Shown piece after piece: positions 52,242 through 61,715 of a stretch of DNA of 64,000 nucleotides (positions within the stretch are counted from its first letter, which is position 1; every line of letters starts with the position of its first letter). Both the position numbers and the translations under genes were made by a program. Origin of the DNA: RGIG3102 sp964525015 (GTDB lineage Bacteria > Bacillota > Clostridia > Oscillospirales > Ruminococcaceae); NCBI GenBank assembly GCA_964525015.1, contig CAZGFY010000005.1, forward strand, positions 32,304 to 96,303, given 5' to 3'. The notes below the pieces were generated by a model. The model had not been told where the DNA came from. It saw nothing but the letters and a program-made list of their open reading frames with translations, and did no database searches.

Positions 52242-53114
52242 CTATAAATTATGTTCTAAAAATCCTTCGCCAAACACTTCGTCGGTAGTAGTTAGTATAA
52301 CAAAGCTATTCGGGTCAACCTCGTGTGCTATTTTTCTAATTGGAAATGCCTGTTGTTTATTCATAGCAGTTAGCACAACTTCTCTTTCCTGCCCAGTATA
52401 AGAGCCTGTGATTTTAATAATACTTGCCCCTCTTCCTGTGGCTTCTCCAATAGCATTTCCAACTTCTCTACCTTTATCTGTAACAATTAATGCCATCTTA
52501 CCACTTCCAGTACCATAGATAACCTTGTCGCAAATTATCCCACCTATACCAACTGAAACTGCACCGTATAGCGCAGCGTCTATATCGCCAAAAGCAACAG
52601 CACCTAAAACTAAAACAAGCACATCAATAGAAACAGAGATAGTTCCAACTGAAAAATGTGGTTTTTTCTTTTTAATTGAAAGGGTTAAAAAATCTGTTCC
52701 CCCAGAAGAGCCACCATTTGCATAGATAATCCCAAGCGCTGCACCTGATAAAATCCCTGTGAATAAAGCAGCTATAAATCTATCCCCAGTATAAACTGGT
52801 AAAATGGTAAAAAGATTTAAAAACACGCTTAAAATCATCATTGTTTTAATAGTTTTAAACATAAATTTTGGCCCTAAAATTTTAAAACTGATTAAAATTA
52901 AAGGGATATTCAAAAAAAACTGAACTGTTCCGATTTGCAAATCAAATAAATAGTTTGCAATAATAGAAAGTCCATTAACTCCACCTGGGGCAAACTCAGC
53001 AGGCGTTGCAAAGCAAATAAGCCCTATTGCGTATAAGGTGCACCCTATTATATCGATTTTTAAATCATTTAAAAACTCTTTTAATGTGTATCCTTTTAAA
53101 GCTTCTTTCAACAT
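52242..53114 (-). CDS. YitT family membrane protein (DUF161/DUF2179)
   Basis: The 290 residues hold five or six helices to about 200, with CFATPAEFAPGGVNGLSIIA (partly) near 33-51 and ANGGSSGGTDFL near 140 as family marks. The C-terminal DUF2179 domain includes GRGASIIKITGSYTGQEREVV and MNKQQAFPIRKIAHEVDPNSFV in part. The family is widespread in Firmicutes and of unknown role. It has its own promoter and a co-transcribed DUF1294 partner downstream. Confidence 0.92.
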   Translation of the reverse strand: MLKEALKGYTLKEFLNDLKIDIIGCTLYAIGLICFATPAEFAPGGVNGLSIIANYLFDLQIGTVQFFLNIPLILISFKILGPKFMFKTIKTMMILSVFLNLFTILPVYTGDRFIAALFTGILSGAALGIIYANGGSSGGTDFLTLSIKKKKPHFSVGTISVSIDVLVLVLGAVAFGDIDAALYGAVSVGIGGIICDKVIYGTGSGKMALIVTDKGREVGNAIGEATGRGASIIKITGSYTGQEREVVLTAMNKQQAFPIRKIAHEVDPNSFVILTTTDEVFGEGFLEHNL

Positions 53115-53174
53115 AACTTATCTATTCTCCTAAAATATATTCTCTTAATTTATATTATCATAAATTATTCTTAA

Positions 53175-53204
53175 AGTATACTATAAAATATGTAACACCT
53201 GTAA
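53175..53204 (-). promoter_or_regulatory. Promoter of the YitT-DUF1294 operon
   Basis: TTACAG and TATACT with an 18-bp spacer on the minus strand, about 60 bp before the YitT start codon. Confidence 0.5.
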
Positions 53205-53233
53205 AAAATATTATAAATGCACATTTATTACAC

Positions 53234-53263
53234 TTGATTTTTAATGATAAAATATTGTATACT
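53234..53263 (+). promoter_or_regulatory. Promoter of the amidotransferase gene
   Basis: TTGATT and TATACT with an 18-bp spacer. It leads to a leader of about 115 nt with a weak hairpin formed by AAAAC/GTTTT and TTAGTTT/AAAACTAG. Confidence 0.5.
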
Positions 53264-53384
53264 ATATGGAGAAATTTAAATATTAAATTAAAACAGTTAG
53301 TTTATATGAAAAAGCTTTTAAAACTAGCCGTTTTATGTTTTATATAAATAAAATATAAAACATTTGAAAGGAATGGGCAAATTT

Positions 53385-54491
53385 ATGAAATACTGTACTA
53401 AATGTACTATGTCTGATCAAAGACCGGGCATTATTTTTAATGAAGAGGGCGTTTGTAGCGCTTGTACACACTATGAAAACAGAAAAAATGTTGATTGGGA
53501 TAAAAGATGGAAAGAATTAGAGGCTATTTGCGATAAATATCGTGGTTGCAATGGCGAGGGCGAATACGATTGTGCTATTGCTGTTTCAGGTGGCAAGGAT
53601 AGTCATTTCCAAGTTTATATAATGAAAGAAGTTATGAAGATGAATCCTGTTTTATTTTCAGTGGAAGATAATTTTCCAATGACAGATGCAGGAACACATA
53701 ATTTAAAAAACATCAGTGAAGAATTTAGCTGTCCTATAATCAGCTGCAAACCTGATATAAAAACTCAAAAAATATTAATGAGAGCCTTATTTGAAGAGGA
53801 AGGCAAGCCAACTTGGTATATCGATAGACAAATCTACACTTTCCCACTTCATATGGCTTTAAAATTCAATACTATGCTCCTAGTTTACGGAGAAAATGTT
53901 AGCTACGAATACGGTGGTAGTGATGATGAGGAAACTTATTCAGCAAAAAGCCAAATTGAAAACGGCGTTGCATCTGGAATGAGCGAAGAAAAACTGCTTT
54001 CATATGGAATAGATAAAACTGCCCTTTCTTTAACTAAAGCTCCAAAGAAAGAAGATTTAGACAGACTAGACCCTATGTATCTAAGCTACTTTTTACCTTG
54101 GAACAGCTTTAAAAACTATCAACTTGCAAAATCTAAAGGATTTAGAGATTTAACTCATGAATGGGATAGAACTCACCACGCTGAAAATTTTGATCAAATA
54201 GATTCAAGAGCCTACCTTGTTCACTCTTGGCTAAAATACCCAAAATACGGACACGCAGCAGCAACTGACTACACTTCAAGATATGTTAGATACGGACTTA
54301 TGACAAGAGAAGAGGGAGTGGCTGTTATAAAAGAAAAAGACCACGCACTAGACCCATTATGCGTTAGAGATTTTTGCGAATTCTGTGGCTACACAGAAAG
54401 CGAATTTTGGACGATAATGGACAAATTCTACAATAGAGATTTATTTATAAAAGATAATTTTGGTAGATGGATATTAAAAAATCCAATATAC
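53385..54491 (+). CDS. WbpG/PseA-like N-acetyl sugar amidotransferase (PP-loop ATPase)
   Basis: Counting from the third in-frame start (ATG at 53385), the protein has 369 residues; the earlier start at 53373 is too close to the AAAGGA site. A Cys4 zinc finger is at the N-terminus (Cys4, 7, 24, 27), then the ATP pyrophosphatase PP-loop SGGKDS (68-73). Later comes DPMYLSYFLPWNS and a C-terminal Cys pair in DFCEFCGY. Family members convert a sugar N-acetyl group to acetamidino with ammonia from HisH/HisF-like partners. Neither partner is in the window. A single-gene unit, so function here is open. Confidence 0.8.
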
Positions 54492-54697
54492 TAAATTAAT
54501 ATACTAGCCATTTAACCGTTTTTTTAATATTAACCACATTTGTACTTGAATTAACACAAATATAACAGTGGGTTTACTGTTTATTAATATCCCATTATTA
54601 TATGTAATGTATAATTTTAACTAGGATAGTGCCCCTGATTATATTTATATTTTATACTTTTAATTAAAATATTTATTGATAAAAATAAAGAAGGTAA

Positions 54698-55939
54698 ATG
54701 ATAAAAATGTTTAAACACGATATTTATACAGATCCGTATGTGCAAGCTTATAATGCATTAAAACTAAAAGAAGATATAGAAAAAAAAGGATTTAATAAAC
54801 TTTGTATGACCGAAGTTGTTAATGCTGATTTGTCTATTGCTGCTTATGGAGAAGATGTTTATTACCATGGCGTTAAAGATGTTTTAGCGAATGTTCAGCT
54901 AGGATTAAATCAAATGGGTTTTGGAGATATAATTCATCTATATAGCTTTAATTACAAAAAATTCGTTTTAGCTGCATCAGATAATATTGCAAAAGAAGAC
55001 TTCTTAGCTATTATGAAGCAGTTTTATGTAATGTTTGAATCAGCCTCTTCAGACGCTGTTGAAATAAGTGGTGTTTCTAGGTTTGTGGTTGTTTTACAGG
55101 AAGATAGGCTTATTGAAAGAGCTCTTCATGCAATGTATAAATCAAAAGGCACTACTATTGAAAATTTTATTATTGCACCTGATGAATTTGATGTTTTAGC
55201 TGGGATTCGTGAAGATGCTAAAGCTTTAGATTTTCTTAATTTTTCAATGGATGAAAATCGAATTGTGCCATACTACCAAGGAATTCGCAATAATAAAACT
55301 GGACAAATAGATAAATATGAAGCTTTAATGAGATTTATCGGTTCTGATGGACAGGTTTTTTCTCCTTTTAAATTTTTAGAAGTTGCAAAAAAATATAAAT
55401 TATATAATCGTTTAAGTAAAATGATGATTGAAAATGCTTTAAATGATTTTAAAAACAGAAAAGAAACTCTTTCTATTAATATCTCAGCGTATGATATTGA
55501 GAGTGATGATTTTAAAAAATGGTTTATTCAAAAGCTAAAAGATTATCCTCATGGAAAAAGATTAGTTATTGAGTTTGTTGAAACAGAAAATTATCAAGAT
55601 GGAAAATTATTTGATTTTATTCAAGAAGTTAGAGAATATGGCTGCCAAATATCAGCTGACGACTTTGGTTCAGGCTATGCTACATATACAGCTATTATAG
55701 CTCTTTCTCCTGAATTTATAAAAATAGATGGTACTATTATAAAAGATGTAGCTGCTAAAGATGAAAATCTTATTATTCTTCGTTCAATATTATTTATGGC
55801 AGAGCTCGTTGGAGCAAAAACTGTTGCAGAGTTTGTTGAAAATGAAGAAATCCAAAAGATTTTAGAAGAATATAATGTGAGCTATTCCCAAGGATATCTT
55901 TTTGCAAAACCCATTCCTTTTTCAGAACTTCCAAAATAA
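54698..55939 (+). CDS. Cyclic-di-GMP phosphodiesterase (EAL domain) with degenerate GGDEF
   Basis: The 413 residues have a degenerate N-terminal GGDEF domain (1-170): the site reads SFNYKKFV (83-90) instead of GGDEF, so synthesis of c-di-GMP is not possible. The EAL domain (about 185-413) keeps all main catalytic residues: EAL (208-210), Asn261, Glu292, DDFGSG (321-326), Lys342, Glu378/Glu381 and Gln398. It should be an active phosphodiesterase that lowers c-di-GMP. There is no membrane helix or sensor domain; the degenerate GGDEF may bind GTP as a regulator. A stand-alone gene ending in a strong terminator. Confidence 0.93.
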   Translation: MIKMFKHDIYTDPYVQAYNALKLKEDIEKKGFNKLCMTEVVNADLSIAAYGEDVYYHGVKDVLANVQLGLNQMGFGDIIHLYSFNYKKFVLAASDNIAKEDFLAIMKQFYVMFESASSDAVEISGVSRFVVVLQEDRLIERALHAMYKSKGTTIENFIIAPDEFDVLAGIREDAKALDFLNFSMDENRIVPYYQGIRNNKTGQIDKYEALMRFIGSDGQVFSPFKFLEVAKKYKLYNRLSKMMIENALNDFKNRKETLSINISAYDIESDDFKKWFIQKLKDYPHGKRLVIEFVETENYQDGKLFDFIQEVREYGCQISADDFGSGYATYTAIIALSPEFIKIDGTIIKDVAAKDENLIILRSILFMAELVGAKTVAEFVENEEIQKILEEYNVSYSQGYLFAKPIPFSELPK

Positions 55940-55959
55940 TATTATTAAAATATAAAAAT

Positions 55960-55989
55960 AAAGACGATTTTCCTTTGAAAATCGTCTTT
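55960..55989. terminator. Bidirectional terminator between the EAL gene and the DUF6056-like gene
   Basis: AAAGACGATTTTC and GAAAATCGTCTTT are perfect 13-base arms with a four-base loop and long A/T flanks on both sides, shared by two convergent genes. Confidence 0.85.
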
Positions 55990-55995
55990 ATTTTT

Positions 55996-57342
55996 TTAAA
56001 CATATGGTGGATATAAAAACCCTTCTATTAATATATAACTTGAATAATAAAGTGCTAAAAAACTCACAATACAAACTAGTTTTTTCACACTAGCACTCAC
56101 TTTAGTGTATATATCACTAACAATAATCGCAAAACATATTATTATACTATATTCAAAAACAACATATGCCCTTGAGCCCGAAACTGCAATACTCGGAGTT
56201 AATCCAAGGGATACAGCGCTTGCAAATCCAGCTAAAAATATAGTTATGGCTAAAAAGGATTTTTTATTATGCCCAAGTGCTACGTATATTCCTAAAATAA
56301 GTAAAAGTGCTAAAAGGCAAAGAAAAGTAAAAAGTATGTAGGGGATTAATGAATTCATATTGCTAACATTTAAGCCAGCATTATTTTCAAATAAATCTAT
56401 GATCTCTCTTTTATAAAATGCGTGATTTAATAAAATCACCATTACTAAAAGCACTCCTGAAAAGAATGTGTATATAATTCTTTCTAATCCTTTTTTATAT
56501 TTTGTTACAATAGATATAAAAATTGCAAAAGCTAGAAGAACAAGAAATATATTTAAATCTAAAAAAATTGACTGTAATGAGCGATAAACTCCATTATACA
56601 CATTCTCAAAAAAAGAATTCATATTAAAATCAAGATAAAACCCACTAATTGTAATTTCAACTCGTGCCTTATTCCCTGGCGACAGAAGAATGTAGCTTAA
56701 ATTGGCAATTATTATTCCAATATGAGTGTATAGGCTAGTAGATATTTTAATTTTATTAAAAAGGCTATACCCCATAAAAGCAAGATAAACTATAAGTAAA
56801 AAAGCCGAAACTGTTTCAAGGTTAGCTGCATATATCATTCCAAGCGAGGATAAAATATATTCTTTTTTCGATATTGGCTTTTGGTAAAAAAGCTCTTGTA
56901 CAATCGGAGTTAAGCAAATTATCCCAATAGCTAATGGCCAAAACATTATTGTTAAAGTTGTTAGCCAGCCGGCACTGTATAAATCAATCCAAGTGTATGA
57001 AAAAACAGAAATTAATCCTATCATAATTAATGCTGGATTATCTTTAATATCAGCTAATTTTAAAATAAAAACACCTAGAAAATAAATAGTTATAGTGTTT
57101 ATAATTTTAAAAATCAATATATTACTACTCCCAACCAAAACAGTTATTGCCTCAACCAAACTCCTAGCCGACCAAGTGTTATAATGTCTTAGTGTAAACT
57201 CAATTAAACTTTCATTTTGCAAGATAGTAGTATAGTGGGCATCATCTCCAAAGTTTGTGTGAAGAAAAAAACTAAAAGTTGCCACAAATATAAAAAATAT
57301 TAAATATAAAAGTTTATTTAAATTGTTTTTTGTCATACCCAT
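55996..57342 (-). CDS. Polytopic membrane protein, DUF6056-like
   Basis: The 448 residues have about eleven hydrophobic helices. The first extracellular loop has FGDDAHYTTIL with the acidic pair and WSARSLVEAI, a plan shared by the DUF6056 group of putative GT-C glycosyltransferases. The long second half alternates helices with short loops and lacks other recognisable motifs. A role in transferring sugars to surface polymers is inferred only from that loop. The start is at one of two close ATGs behind AAAGGA; the choice changes two residues. The 159-residue exported protein upstream is separated by 19 bp. Confidence 0.55.
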   Translation of the reverse strand: MGMTKNNLNKLLYLIFFIFVATFSFFLHTNFGDDAHYTTILQNESLIEFTLRHYNTWSARSLVEAITVLVGSSNILIFKIINTITIYFLGVFILKLADIKDNPALIMIGLISVFSYTWIDLYSAGWLTTLTIMFWPLAIGIICLTPIVQELFYQKPISKKEYILSSLGMIYAANLETVSAFLLIVYLAFMGYSLFNKIKISTSLYTHIGIIIANLSYILLSPGNKARVEITISGFYLDFNMNSFFENVYNGVYRSLQSIFLDLNIFLVLLAFAIFISIVTKYKKGLERIIYTFFSGVLLVMVILLNHAFYKREIIDLFENNAGLNVSNMNSLIPYILFTFLCLLALLLILGIYVALGHNKKSFLAITIFLAGFASAVSLGLTPSIAVSGSRAYVVFEYSIIICFAIIVSDIYTKVSASVKKLVCIVSFLALYYSSYILIEGFLYPPYV

Positions 57343-57361
57343 TAGTCCTTTCTTTATAATT

Positions 57362-57841
57362 CTATCTCACAGCTTGATTAGTTAAAATAAGATTATTATA
57401 TCCATCTGATAAATATAAAAATCCAATATTATACTCTTCAATATTTAAATCTAAGTCCTCTTTTAAAATAAGCGAAGTAAATTTGCCAAATATATATCCA
57501 CCCTCATCATCTGGCAAATCAATATCAACTGTCATATCTAAAGAAGTGGGAACTTTTAGATATGTGTCTGTATCTTTATTATAAAAAACAAGATAATTTT
57601 CTATATATTCTGGCACCTCATTTAGCATAATCATATATCCTGAAATGATTATTGCTTCATCGTTTTCTTGAATATTTATATTATAATCAAAATTCTCTGG
57701 AGTTGAGATATCGTATTGATTTATACTTATGTTTTCTAATTTTCGCATATCTTGCCTTAAAACCAAGGTGAACACTAGAATAAAAATAAAACAAAAACTA
57801 AGTGCCATCACTAAAAATTTTTTATTCGCTTTATAATTCAT
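57362..57841 (-). CDS. Small exported/membrane-anchored protein of unknown function
   Basis: I do not recognise this 159-residue protein. It has a hydrophobic helix at about 9-29 (FLVMALSFCFIFILVFTLVL) after a Lys-rich start, then an acidic, hydrophilic domain of about 125 residues that should lie outside the membrane. The domain alternates strands such as DEAIIISGYMIML and YLVFYNKDTDTYLKVP, so a beta-rich fold is likely. It precedes the DUF6056-like gene by 19 bp and is probably its partner. No homologue is known to me. Confidence 0.6.
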   Translation of the reverse strand: MNYKANKKFLVMALSFCFIFILVFTLVLRQDMRKLENISINQYDISTPENFDYNINIQENDEAIIISGYMIMLNEVPEYIENYLVFYNKDTDTYLKVPTSLDMTVDIDLPDDEGGYIFGKFTSLILKEDLDLNIEEYNIGFLYLSDGYNNLILTNQAVR

Positions 57842-57930
57842 AAAATCCCCCCTTTTAAAAGACTAATGTATTTAATTATAACATTGAATTTTTTCAAAAT
57901 CAACAGTATTAATTTCCTTCTATCTTTTAT

Positions 57931-57959
57931 TTGACTTTTCTAAACTCTAGCAGTATAAT
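57931..57959 (+). promoter_or_regulatory. Promoter of the MATE gene
   Basis: TTGACT and TATAAT with a 17-bp spacer, very close to consensus, about 75 bp before the start codon. Confidence 0.8.
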
Positions 57960-57979
57960 ACCCTATATGCCTAAAAATG

Positions 57980-57998
57980 GTATGATTTTTTATCATAC
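57980..57998. promoter_or_regulatory. Palindrome in the MATE gene leader, candidate operator
   Basis: GTATGAT and ATCATAC with a five-T centre. It lies about 20 bp downstream of the -10 box, where a repressor could block transcription; as RNA it could also form a small hairpin. Confidence 0.4.
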
Positions 57999-58036
57999 TT
58001 TATCAGTAATTTTTTTTTACAGAAACGGAGTTTTTT

Positions 58037-59398
58037 ATGTCTGCTCGAACTAAGCATAGCATTGATATGACGCACGGCTCACTTTTCCCTAAAATGCTAG
58101 CATTTTCTATCCCTTTGATTATAACTAATTTATTACAGCTATTTTATCACGCTGCTGATATGATAGTAGTAGGACAATTTGCAGGGCCAGAAGCACTTTC
58201 GGCAGTAGGCTCCACTGGAGCTATATCAAACTTAATTGTTAATATGTTTACTGGGCTTTCAGTTGGTGCTGGTGTAACGATTTCTAGATATTTTGGCGCA
58301 AAAGACACTGAAAATATTGATAAAACTGTTCACACAGCTATTGCTGCTGCACTTTGGGGCTCACTTATAGCTGGAGTTCTTGGTTTTACATTATCCCGAA
58401 CCCTTTTAGAAATAATGCAAAGTCCACCCGATGTTATCGATGGGGCAACTTTATATATGAGAATCTTCTTTTTAGGAATGCCATTTAACCTTGTTTATAA
58501 TTTTGGAGCTGCAATGCTACGTGCTATTGGGGACACTAAAAGACCTCTTAGAATTCTCGCTTTTTCAGGAATTATTAACATCGGACTAAATCTATTTTTT
58601 GTAATTGTACTAAAAATCAGTGTTGCAGGCGTTGCACTAGCAACTATCGCTTCACAAGCTGTTTCATCATTTTTAGTTATTCGCTGTTTTATCAAAGGAG
58701 ATAGCGAGTTAAAGCTTGATATTAAAAGAATTAAAATACATAAAGAACATTTTAATAAAATCATTTCAATTGGGCTGCCAGCTGGCATTCAAGGCTCTTT
58801 ATTCTCACTATCAAATGCCACTATTCAATCAGCTGTAAACTCTTTTGGCTCAACTGTTATCGCTGGAAATGTTGCAGGGGCAAATGTTGGTGGATTTTTA
58901 TACACTATTATGAACTGCATTAGCCAATCCGCCCTAACTTCTTCTGGGCAAAACATCGGCGCAAAGAAATACAAACGTGCTAAAAGTGGATTATACTACG
59001 GAGCTGGAATTGTTGTACTGTGCGGAATTATATGTGGTGCATTCTTTTATTTCTTCGCTGAAATCTTAGTTGGATTTTATAGTAGCGACCCGGCTGTTAT
59101 TGAAGTTGGTGTTATGCGACTTCGATTAATGTCTAGCTTTTATGTGTTGTGTGGATTTATGGATTTAATGGTTGGCCAGCTTCGTGGAATGGGCTCTTCC
59201 CTTCCGCCAACGATTATTTCTCTTATCGGTGTTTGCTTATTTAGAATCATCTGGGTTGCAACAGTTTTCCCTATGTTTGGAACGCTAGAGTCAGTTTACT
59301 GGTCTTACCCAATAACTTGGGGAATAACAGCCTTTTCTCACTTTATTTTATATCAATTTGTTTCAAAGAAATATCCAAATGAGGATTATGAATTATAA
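58037..59398 (+). CDS. MATE-family multidrug efflux protein
   Basis: The 453 residues form twelve helices in two bundles. The N-terminus has PKMLAFSIPLIITNLLQLFY and AADMIVVGQFAG, the signature of DinF/NorM-like MATE transporters; RAIGDTKRPLR and QNIGAKKYKRAK are the conserved inter-helix loops. It should export cationic drugs or metabolites in exchange for sodium or protons. It stands alone behind a near-consensus promoter and ends at a strong terminator. The substrate is not predictable. Confidence 0.93.
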   Translation: MSARTKHSIDMTHGSLFPKMLAFSIPLIITNLLQLFYHAADMIVVGQFAGPEALSAVGSTGAISNLIVNMFTGLSVGAGVTISRYFGAKDTENIDKTVHTAIAAALWGSLIAGVLGFTLSRTLLEIMQSPPDVIDGATLYMRIFFLGMPFNLVYNFGAAMLRAIGDTKRPLRILAFSGIINIGLNLFFVIVLKISVAGVALATIASQAVSSFLVIRCFIKGDSELKLDIKRIKIHKEHFNKIISIGLPAGIQGSLFSLSNATIQSAVNSFGSTVIAGNVAGANVGGFLYTIMNCISQSALTSSGQNIGAKKYKRAKSGLYYGAGIVVLCGIICGAFFYFFAEILVGFYSSDPAVIEVGVMRLRLMSSFYVLCGFMDLMVGQLRGMGSSLPPTIISLIGVCLFRIIWVATVFPMFGTLESVYWSYPITWGITAFSHFILYQFVSKKYPNEDYEL

Positions 59399-59422
59399 GT
59401 TTTAATTAATTTTATATAATAT

Positions 59423-59456
59423 AAAAAGAAGATTTTCCAGTGAAAATCTTCTTTTT
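59423..59456. terminator. Bidirectional terminator between the MATE gene and argS
   Basis: AAAAAGAAGATTTTC and GAAAATCTTCTTTTT are perfect 15-base arms with a four-base loop, shared by the two convergent genes. Confidence 0.85.
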
Positions 59457-59468
59457 ATTTTTTTATTT

Positions 59469-61223
59469 CTACATTTTTTCTGGTGCTGAAATTTTCATAA
59501 TTGCTAGGCAGTTTTTAATAACGTGTTTTACTGCAATACATAGCATTAATCTTGCTTTTGATAGATTTTCATCATCAGTTTTAACTCTGCAAGCGTTATA
59601 AAATTTATGAAAAGCTGCTCCAACGGTAACTGAATATTTTGTTATTTTTGAAGAATCGTAGCTTTTTGCTGCTGAAATAATTTCGCTTGGCATATATGAT
59701 AAAATTCTTATTAATTCAATTTCTTCTGGCTGAGTTAGTAGTGATAAATCAGCATCCATTATATTATCGCTATCAAGCCCTTGCTCTTTTAACTGCCTTA
59801 AAATACTGGAAATCCTAGCGTTTGCATATTGAACATAGTACACTGGGTTATCACTTGATTCTTCTCTTGCTAAATCTAAATCAAATAAAAACTGGGTGTT
59901 TGGCTCTCTTAGATTAAAGAAAAATCTAGCTGCATCAATTGGCACTTCATCAAGTAAATCAGCAAGAGTTATGCTTTTACCTGTCCTTTTTGACATACGA
60001 ATTTCAACTTTTTTAGGGTTTCCTTTTTCATCTAAAACAGTGTTTCCATTTTCGTCTTTTTCATCTCCTATTAATTTAACTAACTGCATTAATACAACGT
60101 CTAGTTTATTTCCATCAAGCCCTAGTGCTGTTATCGCTGTTTTCATCCTTGAAACGTGCCCGTGATGGTCTGCGCCCCAAACATTAATAGCCTTATCAAA
60201 TCCACGAGTTTTTAATTTATCATAATGATAAGCAATATCTGATGCAAAGTAAGTTGATATACCATTTTGGCGAACTAGCACCTCGTCTTTTTCTTCGCCA
60301 AGAGCCGTTCCTTTATACCATAGAGCGCCTTCGCTTTCATAGGTGTAGCCATTTTCAGTTAATTTATCAATCGCTTTTTTAACATCGCCTCTTTCAAGCA
60401 TTTCTTTTTCTGAAAACCATAAATCATACTCGATGTTATATTTTGCAACGTGGTCTTTCATTGCCTGTATATTTTTTGGAAGCGCATATTCAGTGATAGC
60501 TTTTTTCCTCGCTTGCCTATCTTCATTATTAAATTTATCACCGTGAAGTTCATAAAATTCTTTTGCACTTTGAATTATATCTGCACCTTGATAAAACTTT
60601 TCATCAAAAGGATAGCTTTCATCAAAAATTTGCATATATCTTGCTTCAAGGCTATCTCCAAATTTTTCAATTTGATTACCAGCATCATTAACTAAAAATT
60701 CTCTTGTAACATCATATCCTGCCCAAGTTAAACATTCAGCTAAAATATCTCCTAACGCACCCCCTCTTGCATTTCCTAAATGCATAGGGCCTGTTGGGTT
60801 TGCTGAAATAAATTCAACATTGTATCTTTGATTTTCTCCAAAATTAGTTTTGCCATAGTTTTCTTTTTGATTTAAAACTGCTTTTAAAACATCGATGAAG
60901 TATTTATTATCTAATTTAAAATTTAAAAATCCAGGACCTGCAATAGTAGCTGATTCAAAATATGTGTTTTCAAAATCTAAATTATTTAAAATAGCTGTTG
61001 CCACTGCTCTTGGATTATTCGAAAAACTTTTTGAATTAACCATAGCTGCATTGCTTGAAAAATCTCCAAAAGATAAATCAGCAGGCACCTCTACTATAAA
61101 ATCTTTTACTTCACTCGCCTTTGTAAGCTCATTATTTTCAAGAGCTTTATTAATTGCAGAATTAATCATCTCTTTAATTTGATTTTTGGCATTTTCCTGC
61201 CCGTTAAAATATTTAAAATCCAT
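59469..61223 (-). CDS. argS: Arginyl-tRNA synthetase
   Basis: Charges tRNA(Arg) with arginine. From ATG at 61223 it has 584 residues; a longer frame of 24 residues runs into the upstream gap. The class I motif is SANPTGPMHLGNARGG (HLGN form of HIGH), and the second signature reads RMSKR in place of KMSKS. The C-terminal DALR anticodon domain includes YVQYANARISSILRQ. It is the last gene of the ddl-murI-DUF1934-argS operon; a DUF1934 gene just before argS is a common Firmicute arrangement. Confidence 0.97.
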   Translation of the reverse strand: MDFKYFNGQENAKNQIKEMINSAINKALENNELTKASEVKDFIVEVPADLSFGDFSSNAAMVNSKSFSNNPRAVATAILNNLDFENTYFESATIAGPGFLNFKLDNKYFIDVLKAVLNQKENYGKTNFGENQRYNVEFISANPTGPMHLGNARGGALGDILAECLTWAGYDVTREFLVNDAGNQIEKFGDSLEARYMQIFDESYPFDEKFYQGADIIQSAKEFYELHGDKFNNEDRQARKKAITEYALPKNIQAMKDHVAKYNIEYDLWFSEKEMLERGDVKKAIDKLTENGYTYESEGALWYKGTALGEEKDEVLVRQNGISTYFASDIAYHYDKLKTRGFDKAINVWGADHHGHVSRMKTAITALGLDGNKLDVVLMQLVKLIGDEKDENGNTVLDEKGNPKKVEIRMSKRTGKSITLADLLDEVPIDAARFFFNLREPNTQFLFDLDLAREESSDNPVYYVQYANARISSILRQLKEQGLDSDNIMDADLSLLTQPEEIELIRILSYMPSEIISAAKSYDSSKITKYSVTVGAAFHKFYNACRVKTDDENLSKARLMLCIAVKHVIKNCLAIMKISAPEKM

Positions 61224-61278
61224 TATATTTAACCATTCCTCTCTTTTAGTTTTATGCTTTATTTGTATCACATAAAAC

Positions 61279-61698
61279 TTATATCTCTTTAACATTCACT
61301 GTTATAATATTTTCACTAACCAGCATTCCATTCGTGTTTAAAGAATACTCAAATTCTAAATCACCACCAGAATTATTTAATTGATTATCAACTTCAATTC
61401 CATTAATATCTAAAATAATGCTTCCAAACTGAGTTGGATAATTGCAAAGATTAGTTGAGCCTTCCTCGATAACTAAGGTTGACGGTTTTTCTCCAAAGCG
61501 AGTTATCGAAACGCCGTCTTCCCACGCTTTCATAGTTGTTGTGTAGCCTTCAAAGCCAGTTGCCTTGCTTTCTTTATACACTATATAGTACTTTCCGTTT
61601 TTTTCAAAAAAACTACCTGTGGTTATTAAATCAACAATATCTTCTTCGCCACCCGTAGTGATTTTACTTTTAATATTAATTAATGCATTTTCTTTCAT
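61279..61698 (-). CDS. DUF1934 family beta-barrel protein (YwiB-like)
   Basis: The 139 residues form a calycin-like small beta barrel: NIKSKITTGGEEDIVDLITTG (partly), then GKYYIVYKESKATGFEGYTTT and later YNYPTQ-like CNYPTQFGSI. These match DUF1934 (YwiB of Bacillus subtilis), which lies next to argS there as here. The role is unknown. It lies between murI and argS with gaps of 17 and 55 bp. Confidence 0.85.
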   Translation of the reverse strand: MKENALINIKSKITTGGEEDIVDLITTGSFFEKNGKYYIVYKESKATGFEGYTTTMKAWEDGVSITRFGEKPSTLVIEEGSTNLCNYPTQFGSIILDINGIEVDNQLNNSGGDLEFEYSLNTNGMLVSENIITVNVKEI

Positions 61699-61715
61699 TT
61701 ACCATTCATCCCTAT

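Noticed and set aside
54495..54697. Possible c-di-GMP riboswitch before the EAL gene
   Set aside because: The gap has a few weak hairpins such as AACAGT/ACTGTT, but I saw neither the GEMM core nor a terminator.
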